64,000 bases of DNA from assembly GCA_965146665.1 (NCBI GenBank), contig CBCTHE010000006.1, positions 62,001-126,000 of the forward strand, read 5' to 3'. This DNA is from Ructibacterium sp965146665 (GTDB lineage Bacteria > Bacillota > Clostridia > Monoglobales > Monoglobaceae). The stretch's first letter is position 1; every line of letters starts with the position of its first letter. Both the position numbers and the translations under genes were made by a program. Positions 49,466-56,962 of this stretch are shown in pieces. The notes beneath the pieces were generated by a model. It was not told where the DNA came from, made no database searches, and saw nothing but the letters and a program-made list of their open reading frames with translations.

Positions 49466-49822
49466 ATGCAATATTTGAATGCATTCTGGGTGGGCGGCCT
49501 GATCTGTGCCATTGCCCAGATTTTGATTGATAAAACCAAGCTGACGCCGGGACGTATCCTGGTTTTGTTTGTTGTGGCCGGGACTGTGCTGGGCGGACTT
49601 GGGATTTACGAGCCGATTGTGAAGTTTGCGGGCGCCGGGGCCACAGTACCCATTGTGGGATTTGGAAATGTTTTGGCCCAGGGCGTGATCAAGGGTGTGC
49701 AGGAGCATGGAATTCTGGGGATTCTCACAGGCGGCGCAGAGGCCGCGGCAGGCGGGATCACCGCGTCTGTGCTGTTTGGATTTTTAATGGCCCTGATCTT
49801 CAAGCCAAAGGTAAAATCCTGA
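49466..49822 (+). CDS. spoVAE: Stage V sporulation protein SpoVAE
   Basis: A 118-residue membrane protein with about four segments: FWVGGLICAIAQILID at the start, ILVLFVVAGTVLGGLGIY, the conserved KFAGAGATVPIVGFGNVLAQGV, and a C-terminal hydrophobic helix. It is the SpoVAEb type, paralogous to SpoVAC. AGAAAGGAG precedes the ATG, and a terminator follows. Confidence 0.95.
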   Translation: MQYLNAFWVGGLICAIAQILIDKTKLTPGRILVLFVVAGTVLGGLGIYEPIVKFAGAGATVPIVGFGNVLAQGVIKGVQEHGILGILTGGAEAAAGGITASVLFGFLMALIFKPKVKS

Positions 49823-49830
49823 AAAACCGC

Positions 49831-49861
49831 AAAAGCGGCGGGAAGTCCCCGCCGCTTTTTT
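49831..49861 (+). terminator. Terminator of the spoVA operon
   Basis: AAAAGCGGCGGG and CCCGCCGCTTTTTT around AAGTC. Confidence 0.85.
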
Positions 49862-49923
49862 CGTCTGTGCCAAATGTGTACTTCCCCAACAAGCCGGGGC
49901 CTGAAAGAAGTCCGGATCAATCT

Positions 49924-51174
49924 TTAGAAAAACGCGCCGTCCTCTTTGAGCAGACGCTGCAAGTCGCGGACTGGTATATCCCGGACGCCTGTGCGTCGCC
50001 TGCTGGCAAGGGCCGCGGCCGTCCCTGCGGCCTGACCGAGGGTACTGCAGATCGGCATGATCCGGTAAGATGCCTGGGCCTCATGGGTGGAGGAAATGCA
50101 CCGGCCTGCGGCAAGCAGATTTTCCGTCCCCTTTGGAATCAAACTGCGGTAAGGTATGGTATAATACTGTCCCTCCGGAAAATAATAGTGGCTTGTGCCG
50201 CTGCCCTCGGGATTATGGATGTCAATGTCATAGTTACCCGCCGCGATTGCATCCTCAAACCGGGCGCAGGATACCAGATCACTGCCGGTCAGTACATAGT
50301 CCCCGTCAATCATCCGGCTCTCCCTGGCGCCGGTCTGCATGGCGGTCATGACCAGTTCCGCGTTTTGAAAGCCGTCAATGTTGTCCTTTAAAAAGTGGTA
50401 GAGCTCAAAGACCTGTTCCCTGGCCTCAATTTCTGCGGCTGTGATATCAAAGGCATCCACCGGATTCTTCCGGACAATTCTGGTGGAATTGAAATGCAGC
50501 ATGCCGCTTAGCATGGTGGAAAAGATCAGCACATCCTCCCGGATGTTTTTGATTTTTCCTTCGGCCTGGAATTTTTGGTACAGGGGATTGATGGTGCTCC
50601 GTGCCCTCTGATAGGCTTCCAGATCCACATTTCCCAGCCGGAAGCAGAGCGTCATGGGCTGACAGAGATGATCCTCCTCCCGGCCCAGATGATAGGGACA
50701 GCCACAGAGTACGGCCAGATCCGCATCCCCGGTGGCATCAATGAAATAGGAGGCGCCAATCTCCATGGAGCCGGATTTGTTTGCAAAGACAGCGCTTTTG
50801 ATCCAGCCGTTTTCCATATGTACATCTGTGAGATAGGAGTGGAACAGCAGGGTCACGCCGGACTTGATTGCCATGCGGTTTAACACCAGCTTGAGGATCT
50901 CCTCATGAAAGGTGGTGCGGTTCGGCCGCAGGCCGCCGGCGGCCTCCAGCTCGTCCAGAATCTCTTGGAACAGGCCCGCGCTCAGATTGGTGCGGCCTGA
51001 TCCGGTCTTTGTCCAATAGGGCATAAAGGGGTTGACCAGACAGGTCACCGCCGCCCCGCCCAAACAGTTGCCGCGCTCTGCCAGGAGTACAGAAAGCCCG
51101 TGCCGTGCCGCCGCAGCCGCCGCGCAGAAGCCGGAAAAACCGCCCCCGGCCACAATTAAATCAAAATGTTTCAT
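49924..51174 (-). CDS. FAD-dependent oxidoreductase (FAD_oxidored/PF12831 type)
   Basis: A 416-residue flavoprotein. The N-terminal Rossmann motif FDLIVAGGGFSGFCAAAAAARHG binds FAD, followed by LLAERGNCLGGAAVTCLVNPF. A second FAD motif YFIDATGDADLAVLCGCPY is at about 160, and the C-terminal NLLAAGRCISSTHEAQASYRIMP matches the family. Substrates are unknown for most members. It is divergent from the PocR-AraC regulator gene (136-base spacer), which may control it. Confidence 0.9.
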   Translation of the reverse strand: MKHFDLIVAGGGFSGFCAAAAAARHGLSVLLAERGNCLGGAAVTCLVNPFMPYWTKTGSGRTNLSAGLFQEILDELEAAGGLRPNRTTFHEEILKLVLNRMAIKSGVTLLFHSYLTDVHMENGWIKSAVFANKSGSMEIGASYFIDATGDADLAVLCGCPYHLGREEDHLCQPMTLCFRLGNVDLEAYQRARSTINPLYQKFQAEGKIKNIREDVLIFSTMLSGMLHFNSTRIVRKNPVDAFDITAAEIEAREQVFELYHFLKDNIDGFQNAELVMTAMQTGARESRMIDGDYVLTGSDLVSCARFEDAIAAGNYDIDIHNPEGSGTSHYYFPEGQYYTIPYRSLIPKGTENLLAAGRCISSTHEAQASYRIMPICSTLGQAAGTAAALASRRRTGVRDIPVRDLQRLLKEDGAFF

Positions 51175-51242
51175 TACGTTCTCACCTCTCCCCCATTATG
51201 GCGGGTACACGGAGAAAAATCTTATAGAAACAAAACTTTTAC

Positions 51243-51271
51243 TTGAACTAACGAAACTTTTTATATATAAT
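51243..51271 (+). promoter_or_regulatory. Promoter of the PocR-AraC regulator gene
   Basis: TTGAAC (51243-51248) and TATAAT (51266-51271) with 17 bases between. Confidence 0.65.
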
Positions 51272-51311
51272 AGAGACAGTATAAGCTGATTTGTGAAAGG
51301 GGAAGCTGGAA

Positions 51312-52154
51312 ATGGCATATGAATCGCTGGAGACACTGCTGCGGCTCCTGTGTACGGGCAGCGGTCTCCATATCTGTATCCATGATGTATCGGGATTGCT
51401 GGAACAGTCCGCTTTGGCCCTGCCCTTTTCTTATAAAATGCACGCCAGCGGCTTTTGCGACGCGGCTAAGGAGACTGCCGCGGGACTTGATCTGTGCATG
51501 CGCTGCAAGGCGCGGTCCAATCAGAAGGCGGTCCGCTTTGGTACGTGGTTTGACGGCTTCTGCGCCTATGGCCTGTATGAGCTGGTGCATCCGGTGACAA
51601 TCGGCGGCGCGGTCCGCTGTATCATATACATAGGGAATATCATAGCGGACCGGGACAGGACCGTTGAGATGATCCACAGGGCAACCCGGATTACCAAGGT
51701 GGACCCGGAACGGGTCACGGCCCGGATTCCCGCGGCCCAGACCTTCGTCAGCCAGCCGCACTACAGGGCCATGGCACGGCTGATAGACGGGCATATCCGG
51801 CTTCTGTACCAGCATGCGGAGACCCAGACGCTCTCCGGCTGTCACTGGGCGGTCAAGAATATCCGGCATGACATTGAGACGCATTTCGCAGGCGAACTGT
51901 CCCTGAAACGGGAGGCACAGCTCTATTTTCTCAATGAAAAGTATGTGGGGCGTATTTTCAAACGGGAGACCGGGTGTACCTTTCATCAATACCTGAATCG
52001 GATCAGACTGCGCCACGCGGCGCGGCAGCTTCGGGAGAGCGAGAGGACTGTGCTGGACATCTCCCTTGAATGCGGGTTTCAGAATGTGACCTATTTCAAC
52101 CGTCTGTTTAAACGGGAATTTGGAATGGCGCCCTCCGCCTACCGGAGGGAATGA
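51312..52154 (+). CDS. PocR sensor-domain AraC-family regulator
   Basis: A 280-residue regulator. The N-terminal part (about 5-160) matches a PocR ligand-binding domain: HDVSGLLEQSALALPFSYKMHASGFC, the paired Cys in LDLCMRCK, FDGFCAYGLYELVHPV. The C-terminal AraC domain (about 180-278) has two helix-turn-helix units (LNEKYVGRIFKRETGCTFHQY; VLDISLECGFQNVTYFNRLFKREFGMAPSAYR). PocR domains sense small molecules such as propanediol or hydrocarbon derivatives; the ligand here is unknown. The likely target is the divergent oxidoreductase. Confidence 0.92.
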   Translation: MAYESLETLLRLLCTGSGLHICIHDVSGLLEQSALALPFSYKMHASGFCDAAKETAAGLDLCMRCKARSNQKAVRFGTWFDGFCAYGLYELVHPVTIGGAVRCIIYIGNIIADRDRTVEMIHRATRITKVDPERVTARIPAAQTFVSQPHYRAMARLIDGHIRLLYQHAETQTLSGCHWAVKNIRHDIETHFAGELSLKREAQLYFLNEKYVGRIFKRETGCTFHQYLNRIRLRHAARQLRESERTVLDISLECGFQNVTYFNRLFKREFGMAPSAYRRE

Positions 52155-52156
52155 GT

Positions 52157-52189
52157 AAAAAACGGCAGGCCAGCGGCCTGCCGTTTTTT
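52157..52189. terminator. Bidirectional terminator between the AraC and NYN genes
   Basis: AAAAAACGGCAGGCC and GGCCTGCCGTTTTTT pair perfectly around AGC. Confidence 0.88.
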
Positions 52190-52196
52190 GTGATGG

Positions 52197-53081
52197 TCAG
52201 TTCCCGTTTTTGGATCGGAAATAGATGAGCTGCTGGTTGTTGCCCTTGGAAATCCTGTTGATCTCATATTCCCCGAGCGATTCAATGAAGGGCGTCAGCT
52301 TGGAGTAGCCAAAGTTCCGCACATCAAAGTCCGGCACCCGTTTTTGCAGCTGACTGCCCAGCTTCCCGGAAAAAATCCATCCATCCTCGTCTGAAAACTT
52401 TTCCACCAGGTTGGCAATGGTCTGCCGGATCATTTTGAGATTGGTCTGCGGCTGGATCTCTTCCGGCTCCGGCGGCGGTGGAGCCGGCGGGGTCTCCTTT
52501 TTTACGGGCTTGGCCTTGCTGGACGTTCTCTTTGTCTTTTTGGGCGCTGGCTGGCTGGGGGACTCCTGCTGCTTTTTTTCTGCTTCTTTTTCCTTCTTTT
52601 CCGCTTCTTTTTTCTCGGCTTCCTTCTTTTCGGCCTTTTCCAGATTTGCATACAGAATGTCCAGATATTTAAACTGGTTGCAGGCCGAAATAAATGGTTT
52701 GGGGGTCTTGCTCTCTCCCATGCCGATGACGTGCATTCCCGATTCCCGGAGCCGCGCCACCAGCCGGGTGAAATCGCTGTCAGAGGAGACAATGCAGAAG
52801 CCGTCCACAGTCCCGGAATACAGAATATCCATGGCGTCGATAATCATGGCCGAGTCGGTGGAGTTCTTCCCGGAGGTATAGCCGTACTGCTGCATGGGGA
52901 TGATGGAATTGTCAAGCAGGATCGGCTTCCAGGAGGAGAGCTGCGGGCTTGTCCAGTCCCCGTAGATACGCTTATAGGTGGCGATCCCATTGTTGGCGGT
53001 CTCGTCCAGAATAATCTTAATGTATTTGTCGGATATGTTATCCGCGTCGATCAGCACAGCAAATTTCAGGTCGGTTTCCAT
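52197..53081 (-). CDS. NYN-domain ribonuclease-like protein with C-terminal OST-HTH/LOTUS domain
   Basis: A 294-residue protein. The N-terminal NYN (PIN-like) domain (about 5-150) keeps the acidic residues in LIDADN, STDSAMIIDAMD and VSSDSDFTRLVARL, expected for metal-dependent RNA cleavage. A Lys/Glu-rich coiled linker with repeated AEKKE units (about 148-180) and a Pro-rich stretch follow. The C-terminal 75 residues (SGKLGSQLQKRVPDFDVRNFGYSKLTPFIESLG) match an OST-HTH/LOTUS RNA-binding domain. The start is taken as the ATG at 53081, spaced eight bases from GAGGTG; an ATG at 53090 is too near it. Natural RNA targets are unknown. Confidence 0.88.
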   Translation of the reverse strand: METDLKFAVLIDADNISDKYIKIILDETANNGIATYKRIYGDWTSPQLSSWKPILLDNSIIPMQQYGYTSGKNSTDSAMIIDAMDILYSGTVDGFCIVSSDSDFTRLVARLRESGMHVIGMGESKTPKPFISACNQFKYLDILYANLEKAEKKEAEKKEAEKKEKEAEKKQQESPSQPAPKKTKRTSSKAKPVKKETPPAPPPPEPEEIQPQTNLKMIRQTIANLVEKFSDEDGWIFSGKLGSQLQKRVPDFDVRNFGYSKLTPFIESLGEYEINRISKGNNQQLIYFRSKNGN

Positions 53082-53239
53082 TTCATACACCTCATATACG
53101 TTTCAATCTATTTACAGTATACCAGTTCCTGCCACAAATTACAAGCGGTCCGGCAAAAAAATCCCAGCGCAGCAGAAAAGCGTTCTACAGACGAATACCT
53201 GTATCCTTTGACGGGAATGGAGAGAAAGAGGAGGAGCGC

Positions 53240-53920
53240 ATGTTTCCATTTATGAAAGAGCGGATTCAGAACTTTCTGGATCTATTGGAAGAACAGATAG
53301 AAAAAGACAGGCTTCCCATTGTGGAGATCAGGCTGAAAAAGGGGAATTTCAGGACGGCGGCTGAGACTGATGCGGACCCGCAGGCGTGGCGGGACTTTCA
53401 TCCCGGAGACCGGTGGAGCGGCATGCCTGGTTTTACCCCGGAACTGGACGGCGGGCTCCGCATTTCACCCCATGTACCAAAAGAGAGGGCTAGGTGGAGA
53501 TCGGGAACTACCGGCACAGGAAAAGCAGGATCCCGTGGCTGGGCCTGGGAGCTCATGTCTGATTTGGCCATTGAGCTGCGGTCAGCGGAAGCATGGACCT
53601 GTATGACAGTGACCTGCATGCCGCGCAGTGCAATGAGAGCATAGGCAACCGAGTCAGGGAGATGCCGGCGTGCTGTTCCCATTGGAATTATCGGGTGGTG
53701 AAACCATTGGAGAGACCCTGTGCTGCGCGGATTTTTTCATCATATCCATTCTGCCCGGCACCTTTGATGAACTGGAAGCGGATGTTCATATGCCGGAGCA
53801 ATATGGGATTTACCAGTCAGTCGGGAACACGGCCGGACCGGGCGGCATTGTGTGGGGGTTGCGGACCATATCCGGAATCTGCCGCACAAGGGGGATTTTT
53901 ATCTGATTCACTTTTGCAGG
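53240..53920 (+). pseudogene. Frameshifted glycosidase remnants (GH38-like start, then GH4-like)
   Basis: The first about 80 codons (MKERIQNFLDLLEEQIEKDR...FHPGDRWSGMPG) resemble the N-terminus of a GH38-type alpha-mannosidase; this part is uncertain. From about 53530 the sequence changes to a family GH4 NAD-dependent glycosidase: GSRGWAWELMSDLA in one frame, DLYDSDLHAAQCNESIGN in the next (from about 53593), and ADFFIISILPGTFDELEADVHMPEQYGIYQSVGNTAGPGG in a third. At least two frameshifts break GH4, and the catalytic C-terminal two-thirds are missing. It looks like fusion debris from two deleted carbohydrate genes. Confidence 0.75.
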
Positions 53921-53974
53921 GGCGGTAAAATATTTTAGATACGTTGAAGGCCGGCGCAAGATATCGAAAGCGGA

Positions 53975-55615
53975 TTACGCCCGCACGATTTCGATCTCCT
54001 CTGGTGCCTCATACTGGGTGCGGAGTATGCCGTTCTCCATCCTGTGCTCCACCGAGACCGGGCCGTATGGTGTGGGATAGCTTCCTTTTGCCCAATCCAG
54101 ATCCCCCAGGTCAGGCTGGATCAGCACCCGCCGGCAGCCAGGGAGCAGCGGGCGGACGCCCAGCACCCGCTGGCTCAGAAACGGTGTGGGCCCGCTTGCC
54201 CAGCCATGGCACAGACTGCGGCGGAACCGGGTGAAACAGCCCCGGCCAAAATCCCCGTGTATGTCGTCTTTGCCCGGAGGGACCAGCTGATCAATGGGCG
54301 CGGCGTTTTTTGTCCATTCCAGATCAAACTCCTCCCAGAAGGTGGTCGCCCCCATGTCCAGCATACCGCCCCAATATTTCCTGATGACCTCCAGCGCGCC
54401 GGGCATATTGCCCGCCTTTGCCCGGGCGTGCAGAACATAATAGCCGAGGAAGGCGGAGAGCCCGGCACAGGGGTTCTGGCTCAGCACCTCTTTTTCGACA
54501 GTCTCTGGATCCGCCAGTCCGGCAAGGGAAACCAGTGCCGCCATCTGTTTGTTGCCCGCATAGGGAAGGCGGTTGTGCCGGAGCCGTTCCCTGGCCATAA
54601 GACAGGTGCCCGCCATCTCCTGCTCGTCCAGAAAGCCGCACAGGGCCGCGCCCGTTTCCAATGCCATAGACAGGACGCCGTGAATCCCCGCCGCCGCGTA
54701 TTGCGTTTGGCTGGAGCTCCAGTCTACAAAATCCCAGGCGTTCTCAAACCGGTATGTGCCGTCCGGGGCAATGGCGCCGGCCAGACGGCGCAGAAGCGCC
54801 TTCAGATAATCCTTCTGAGACCTGAGATAGGTGAGATCCCCGTTTTGGAGATACCAGTCATGGTGGATGATGATCCACCACATGCTGTAGCTGGGGATCC
54901 CATTCATCCAGGCATCCTGGGGTGTCTCATCCCGGATCAGGTCCAGACTTTTTGGAACGCAGGCATCATAGCCGAATACACTGCGCACCGTGGACACCTC
55001 CGGGTGCATGTCCCCTACCCAGACCAGCCGGTCCCGTTTGATACCGTCCCAGAGATATTCCTGCATATTGAGCTGTACGGTATACGCGCCAGTCTCCCAG
55101 ATCTGGTTCAGCCTGGAGTCACTGCAGGAAAAGCGCCCGGCGGGCTTCAAATCCCGCATTTCCAGAAAGGCCTGTACCCCGGCCAGCTCCAGCTCCGCGC
55201 CGGCGGCCTCCAGCTTTACAAAGCGGAAGCCCGTACTCCCGGTCTTGAAATGGCTCATGGCCTGTGCCGGTACGGAGAAATCCCTGGGACTGTGGTCATT
55301 GGTCGCGTTTTTTTCTCCCAGATGGCTCAGCGCCTCCATGGCGCTCTCGCCGAAGGTGATCCGGAGGCTGGCGTTCGTGCCGCCGGTGACACGCCCCAGC
55401 GTCAGATCCACACCGCCGTGGAGCTCCCTTCCAAAGTCAAGGAGCACATAACCGCCGTTCGCCAGCAGGCAGGCATCCCGGGAGATCAGCGTGGCCTGGC
55501 GGATGCCGCCTTTGAGCAGCGCGCCGGCCTGGGCCGCGCGCTCCGCGGCCAGGAGCTTCTGCGGCCGGAGGAAAAATATCCGCAGATTGTTTGTTTCAAG
55601 CGTATCGTTATGCAT
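53975..55615 (-). CDS. Alpha-L-rhamnosidase-like glycoside hydrolase (GH78 type)
   Basis: A 546-residue protein with a short N-terminal beta-domain (about 45-150, YVLLDFGRELHGGVDL, a jelly-roll typical of GH78) and a six-hairpin (alpha/alpha)6 catalytic barrel. The barrel holds LWDGIKRDRLVWVGDMHPE (general acid region), AWDFVDWSSS, and TTFWEEFDLEW. A small C-terminal beta-domain closes it. Shorter than multi-domain GH78 enzymes (about 900 residues) and without a signal peptide, so cytoplasmic action on imported oligosaccharides is likely. Substrate by family is rhamnose-containing glycans. Confidence 0.85.
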   Translation of the reverse strand: MHNDTLETNNLRIFFLRPQKLLAAERAAQAGALLKGGIRQATLISRDACLLANGGYVLLDFGRELHGGVDLTLGRVTGGTNASLRITFGESAMEALSHLGEKNATNDHSPRDFSVPAQAMSHFKTGSTGFRFVKLEAAGAELELAGVQAFLEMRDLKPAGRFSCSDSRLNQIWETGAYTVQLNMQEYLWDGIKRDRLVWVGDMHPEVSTVRSVFGYDACVPKSLDLIRDETPQDAWMNGIPSYSMWWIIIHHDWYLQNGDLTYLRSQKDYLKALLRRLAGAIAPDGTYRFENAWDFVDWSSSQTQYAAAGIHGVLSMALETGAALCGFLDEQEMAGTCLMARERLRHNRLPYAGNKQMAALVSLAGLADPETVEKEVLSQNPCAGLSAFLGYYVLHARAKAGNMPGALEVIRKYWGGMLDMGATTFWEEFDLEWTKNAAPIDQLVPPGKDDIHGDFGRGCFTRFRRSLCHGWASGPTPFLSQRVLGVRPLLPGCRRVLIQPDLGDLDWAKGSYPTPYGPVSVEHRMENGILRTQYEAPEEIEIVRA

Positions 55616-55657
55616 GTTTTGTCACGTCCCCTTTGCTTATTGTCGAAGATTATTATA

Positions 55658-55685
55658 AGTATACCTGATTCGGTATAAAATACAA
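55658..55685 (-). promoter_or_regulatory. Candidate promoter of the GH78 gene
   Basis: On the minus strand TTGTAT (55685-55680) and TATACT (55663-55658) with 16 bases between. The boxes and the flanking CCCCTTGTATTTT are the same as at the GH106-like gene (60989-61016). Confidence 0.5.
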
Positions 55686-55716
55686 GGGGTGAATCCTTGA
55701 AATTATGGGGGCGTTT

Positions 55717-56046
55717 TTACAGTGCGGCGGAGTTATTCTGCTGATAGGACGTTCCCCAGGTGACCATGGAATCCAGAACCGGTTTCAGGCTGTAGCCGGT
55801 TTCAGTCAGCGTGTACTCCACCCGGGGCGGAACCTCCGGATAGATCGTCCGCGTCAGCAGGCCGGACGCCTCCATGGAGCGCAGATTGGCAGTCAGCACC
55901 TTCTGGGAGATAGAGCCGATGGATTTTTTGAGCTCGCTGAAGCGTTTTGTGCCGCCGAGCAGATCCCGGATGATCAGGACTTTCCAGCGGTCCGAGATGA
56001 GCATCAGCGTGGTTTCTACCGGACAGGCGGGCAGTTCTTTGTTCAT
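55717..56046 (-). CDS. HxlR-family transcriptional regulator
   Basis: A 109-residue winged-helix protein. NKELPACPVETTLMLISDRWKVLIIRDLLGGTKRF carries the N-terminal Cys common in this family, and ISQKVLTANLRSMEASGLL is the recognition helix region, with the wing in PRVEYTLTETG. The single Cys may sense redox or electrophile stress, as in YodB/HypR. GAGAGGATTG supports the start at 56046. It is divergent from the flavin-ferredoxin gene, with a palindrome between. Confidence 0.93.
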   Translation of the reverse strand: MNKELPACPVETTLMLISDRWKVLIIRDLLGGTKRFSELKKSIGSISQKVLTANLRSMEASGLLTRTIYPEVPPRVEYTLTETGYSLKPVLDSMVTWGTSYQQNNSAAL

Positions 56047-56199
56047 AAACACCAATCCTCTCTGAAATCTTGGTATCAAATAGATGCCTTGGTATCCATT
56101 TGTTTCTATATCCATTGTAAAGAACGGTTGGGGATTTGTCAAGACGGATCTTCATCAAACCCTGGCATTGATAACCAGACTTTGTTTGGCTCTTTTATG

Positions 56200-56215
56200 G
56201 TTACCCGCAGGTAAC
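56200..56215. promoter_or_regulatory. Palindrome, candidate HxlR operator
   Basis: GTTACC-CGCA-GGTAAC is a perfect 6-4-6 inverted repeat. It lies in the divergent spacer, 22 bases upstream of the -35 box of the plus-strand promoter. Confidence 0.5.
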
Positions 56216-56237
56216 TATAGCACAAAAAAGTGCGTGC

Positions 56238-56266
56238 TTCACAACCGCGGCACATTGTGGTATGAT
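56238..56266 (+). promoter_or_regulatory. Promoter of the flavin-opuC-macrodomain-sirtuin run
   Basis: TTCACA (56238-56243) and TATGAT (56261-56266) with 17 bases between; TGG before the -10 box gives an extended -10. Confidence 0.5.
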
Positions 56267-56341
56267 AAAGGCACTTGGACGAATGCCATGTAAAACCGGC
56301 AGGGAAAATAAAAAGCGGAAGGCTGAAAGGCAGGGTGTATT

Positions 56342-56962
56342 ATGACAGCGCAGGATTGTCTGGAAATATTGAGAACGGTGAAGGACGCCGCATTTGCCAC
56401 TGTGGACAGCGCGGGACAGCCCCAGGTGCGGATCATCGACGTAATGCTCACAGAACGGGAAAAGCTGTATTTCTGCACAGCGCGGGGGAAAGATTTTTAC
56501 CGGGAGCTGACCCGGGAGGGCAGGGCCGCGGTCACGGGCATGAACCGGACGTTTCAGATGGTCCGTATGACCGGAACGGTACGGCGGCTGGAGGATCAGA
56601 AAGTCTGGATAGACCGGATCTTCCGGGAAAATCCGGTGATGAATACCGTCTATCCAGGGGACAGCCGGTATATTTTGGAACCGTTCTGTATGGCGGATGC
56701 CGACATTGAGTTTTTTGATTTGGGGAAGTCGCCCATATACCGGGAGTCGTTTGCCATTGGGACGGCAGAACCGGCAAAAAGGGGATTTGAGATTACCGCG
56801 GCGTGTATTGCCTGCGGGCGCTGTGCGGCGCGCTGTCCCCAGCAGTGTATTGAAGAAGGCGCGCCCTGCCGGATCCGGCAGAGCGGCTGCCTCCACTGCG
56901 GGCTGTGCTTTGAACTTTGTCCGGTACAGGCCGTTGAGAGAAGGAGTGAATTAACATGCTGA
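56342..56962 (+). CDS. Pyridoxamine-phosphate-oxidase-like flavoprotein fused to a 2[4Fe-4S] ferredoxin domain
   Basis: A 206-residue protein. Residues about 1-135 form a split-barrel FMN-binding PPOX domain (AAFATVDSAGQPQVRIIDVM, KLYFCTARGKDFYREL, AAVTGMNRTFQMVRMTGTVRRL). Residues about 155-205 hold two Fe-S motifs: CIACGRCAARCPQQC and CLHCGLCFELCP. Such fusions are likely short-range electron carriers or flavin reductases. It lies next to an HxlR gene, a frequent pairing. The stop overlaps the start of the transporter gene by 7 bases, so it is part of the same transcript. Confidence 0.9.
   Translation: MTAQDCLEILRTVKDAAFATVDSAGQPQVRIIDVMLTEREKLYFCTARGKDFYRELTREGRAAVTGMNRTFQMVRMTGTVRRLEDQKVWIDRIFRENPVMNTVYPGDSRYILEPFCMADADIEFFDLGKSPIYRESFAIGTAEPAKRGFEITAACIACGRCAARCPQQCIEEGAPCRIRQSGCLHCGLCFELCPVQAVERRSELTC

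Noticed and set aside
52502..52881. Open frames opposite the Lys/Glu-rich linker of the NYN protein
   Set aside because: They are produced by the repetitive charged codons on the other strand (Phe/Ser-rich translation) and have no start signals.
53944..55678. A 544-codon plus-strand frame opposite the GH78 gene
   Set aside because: It is the antisense of a well-supported rhamnosidase-like gene; the translation lacks any domain and its start lies within the remnant region.
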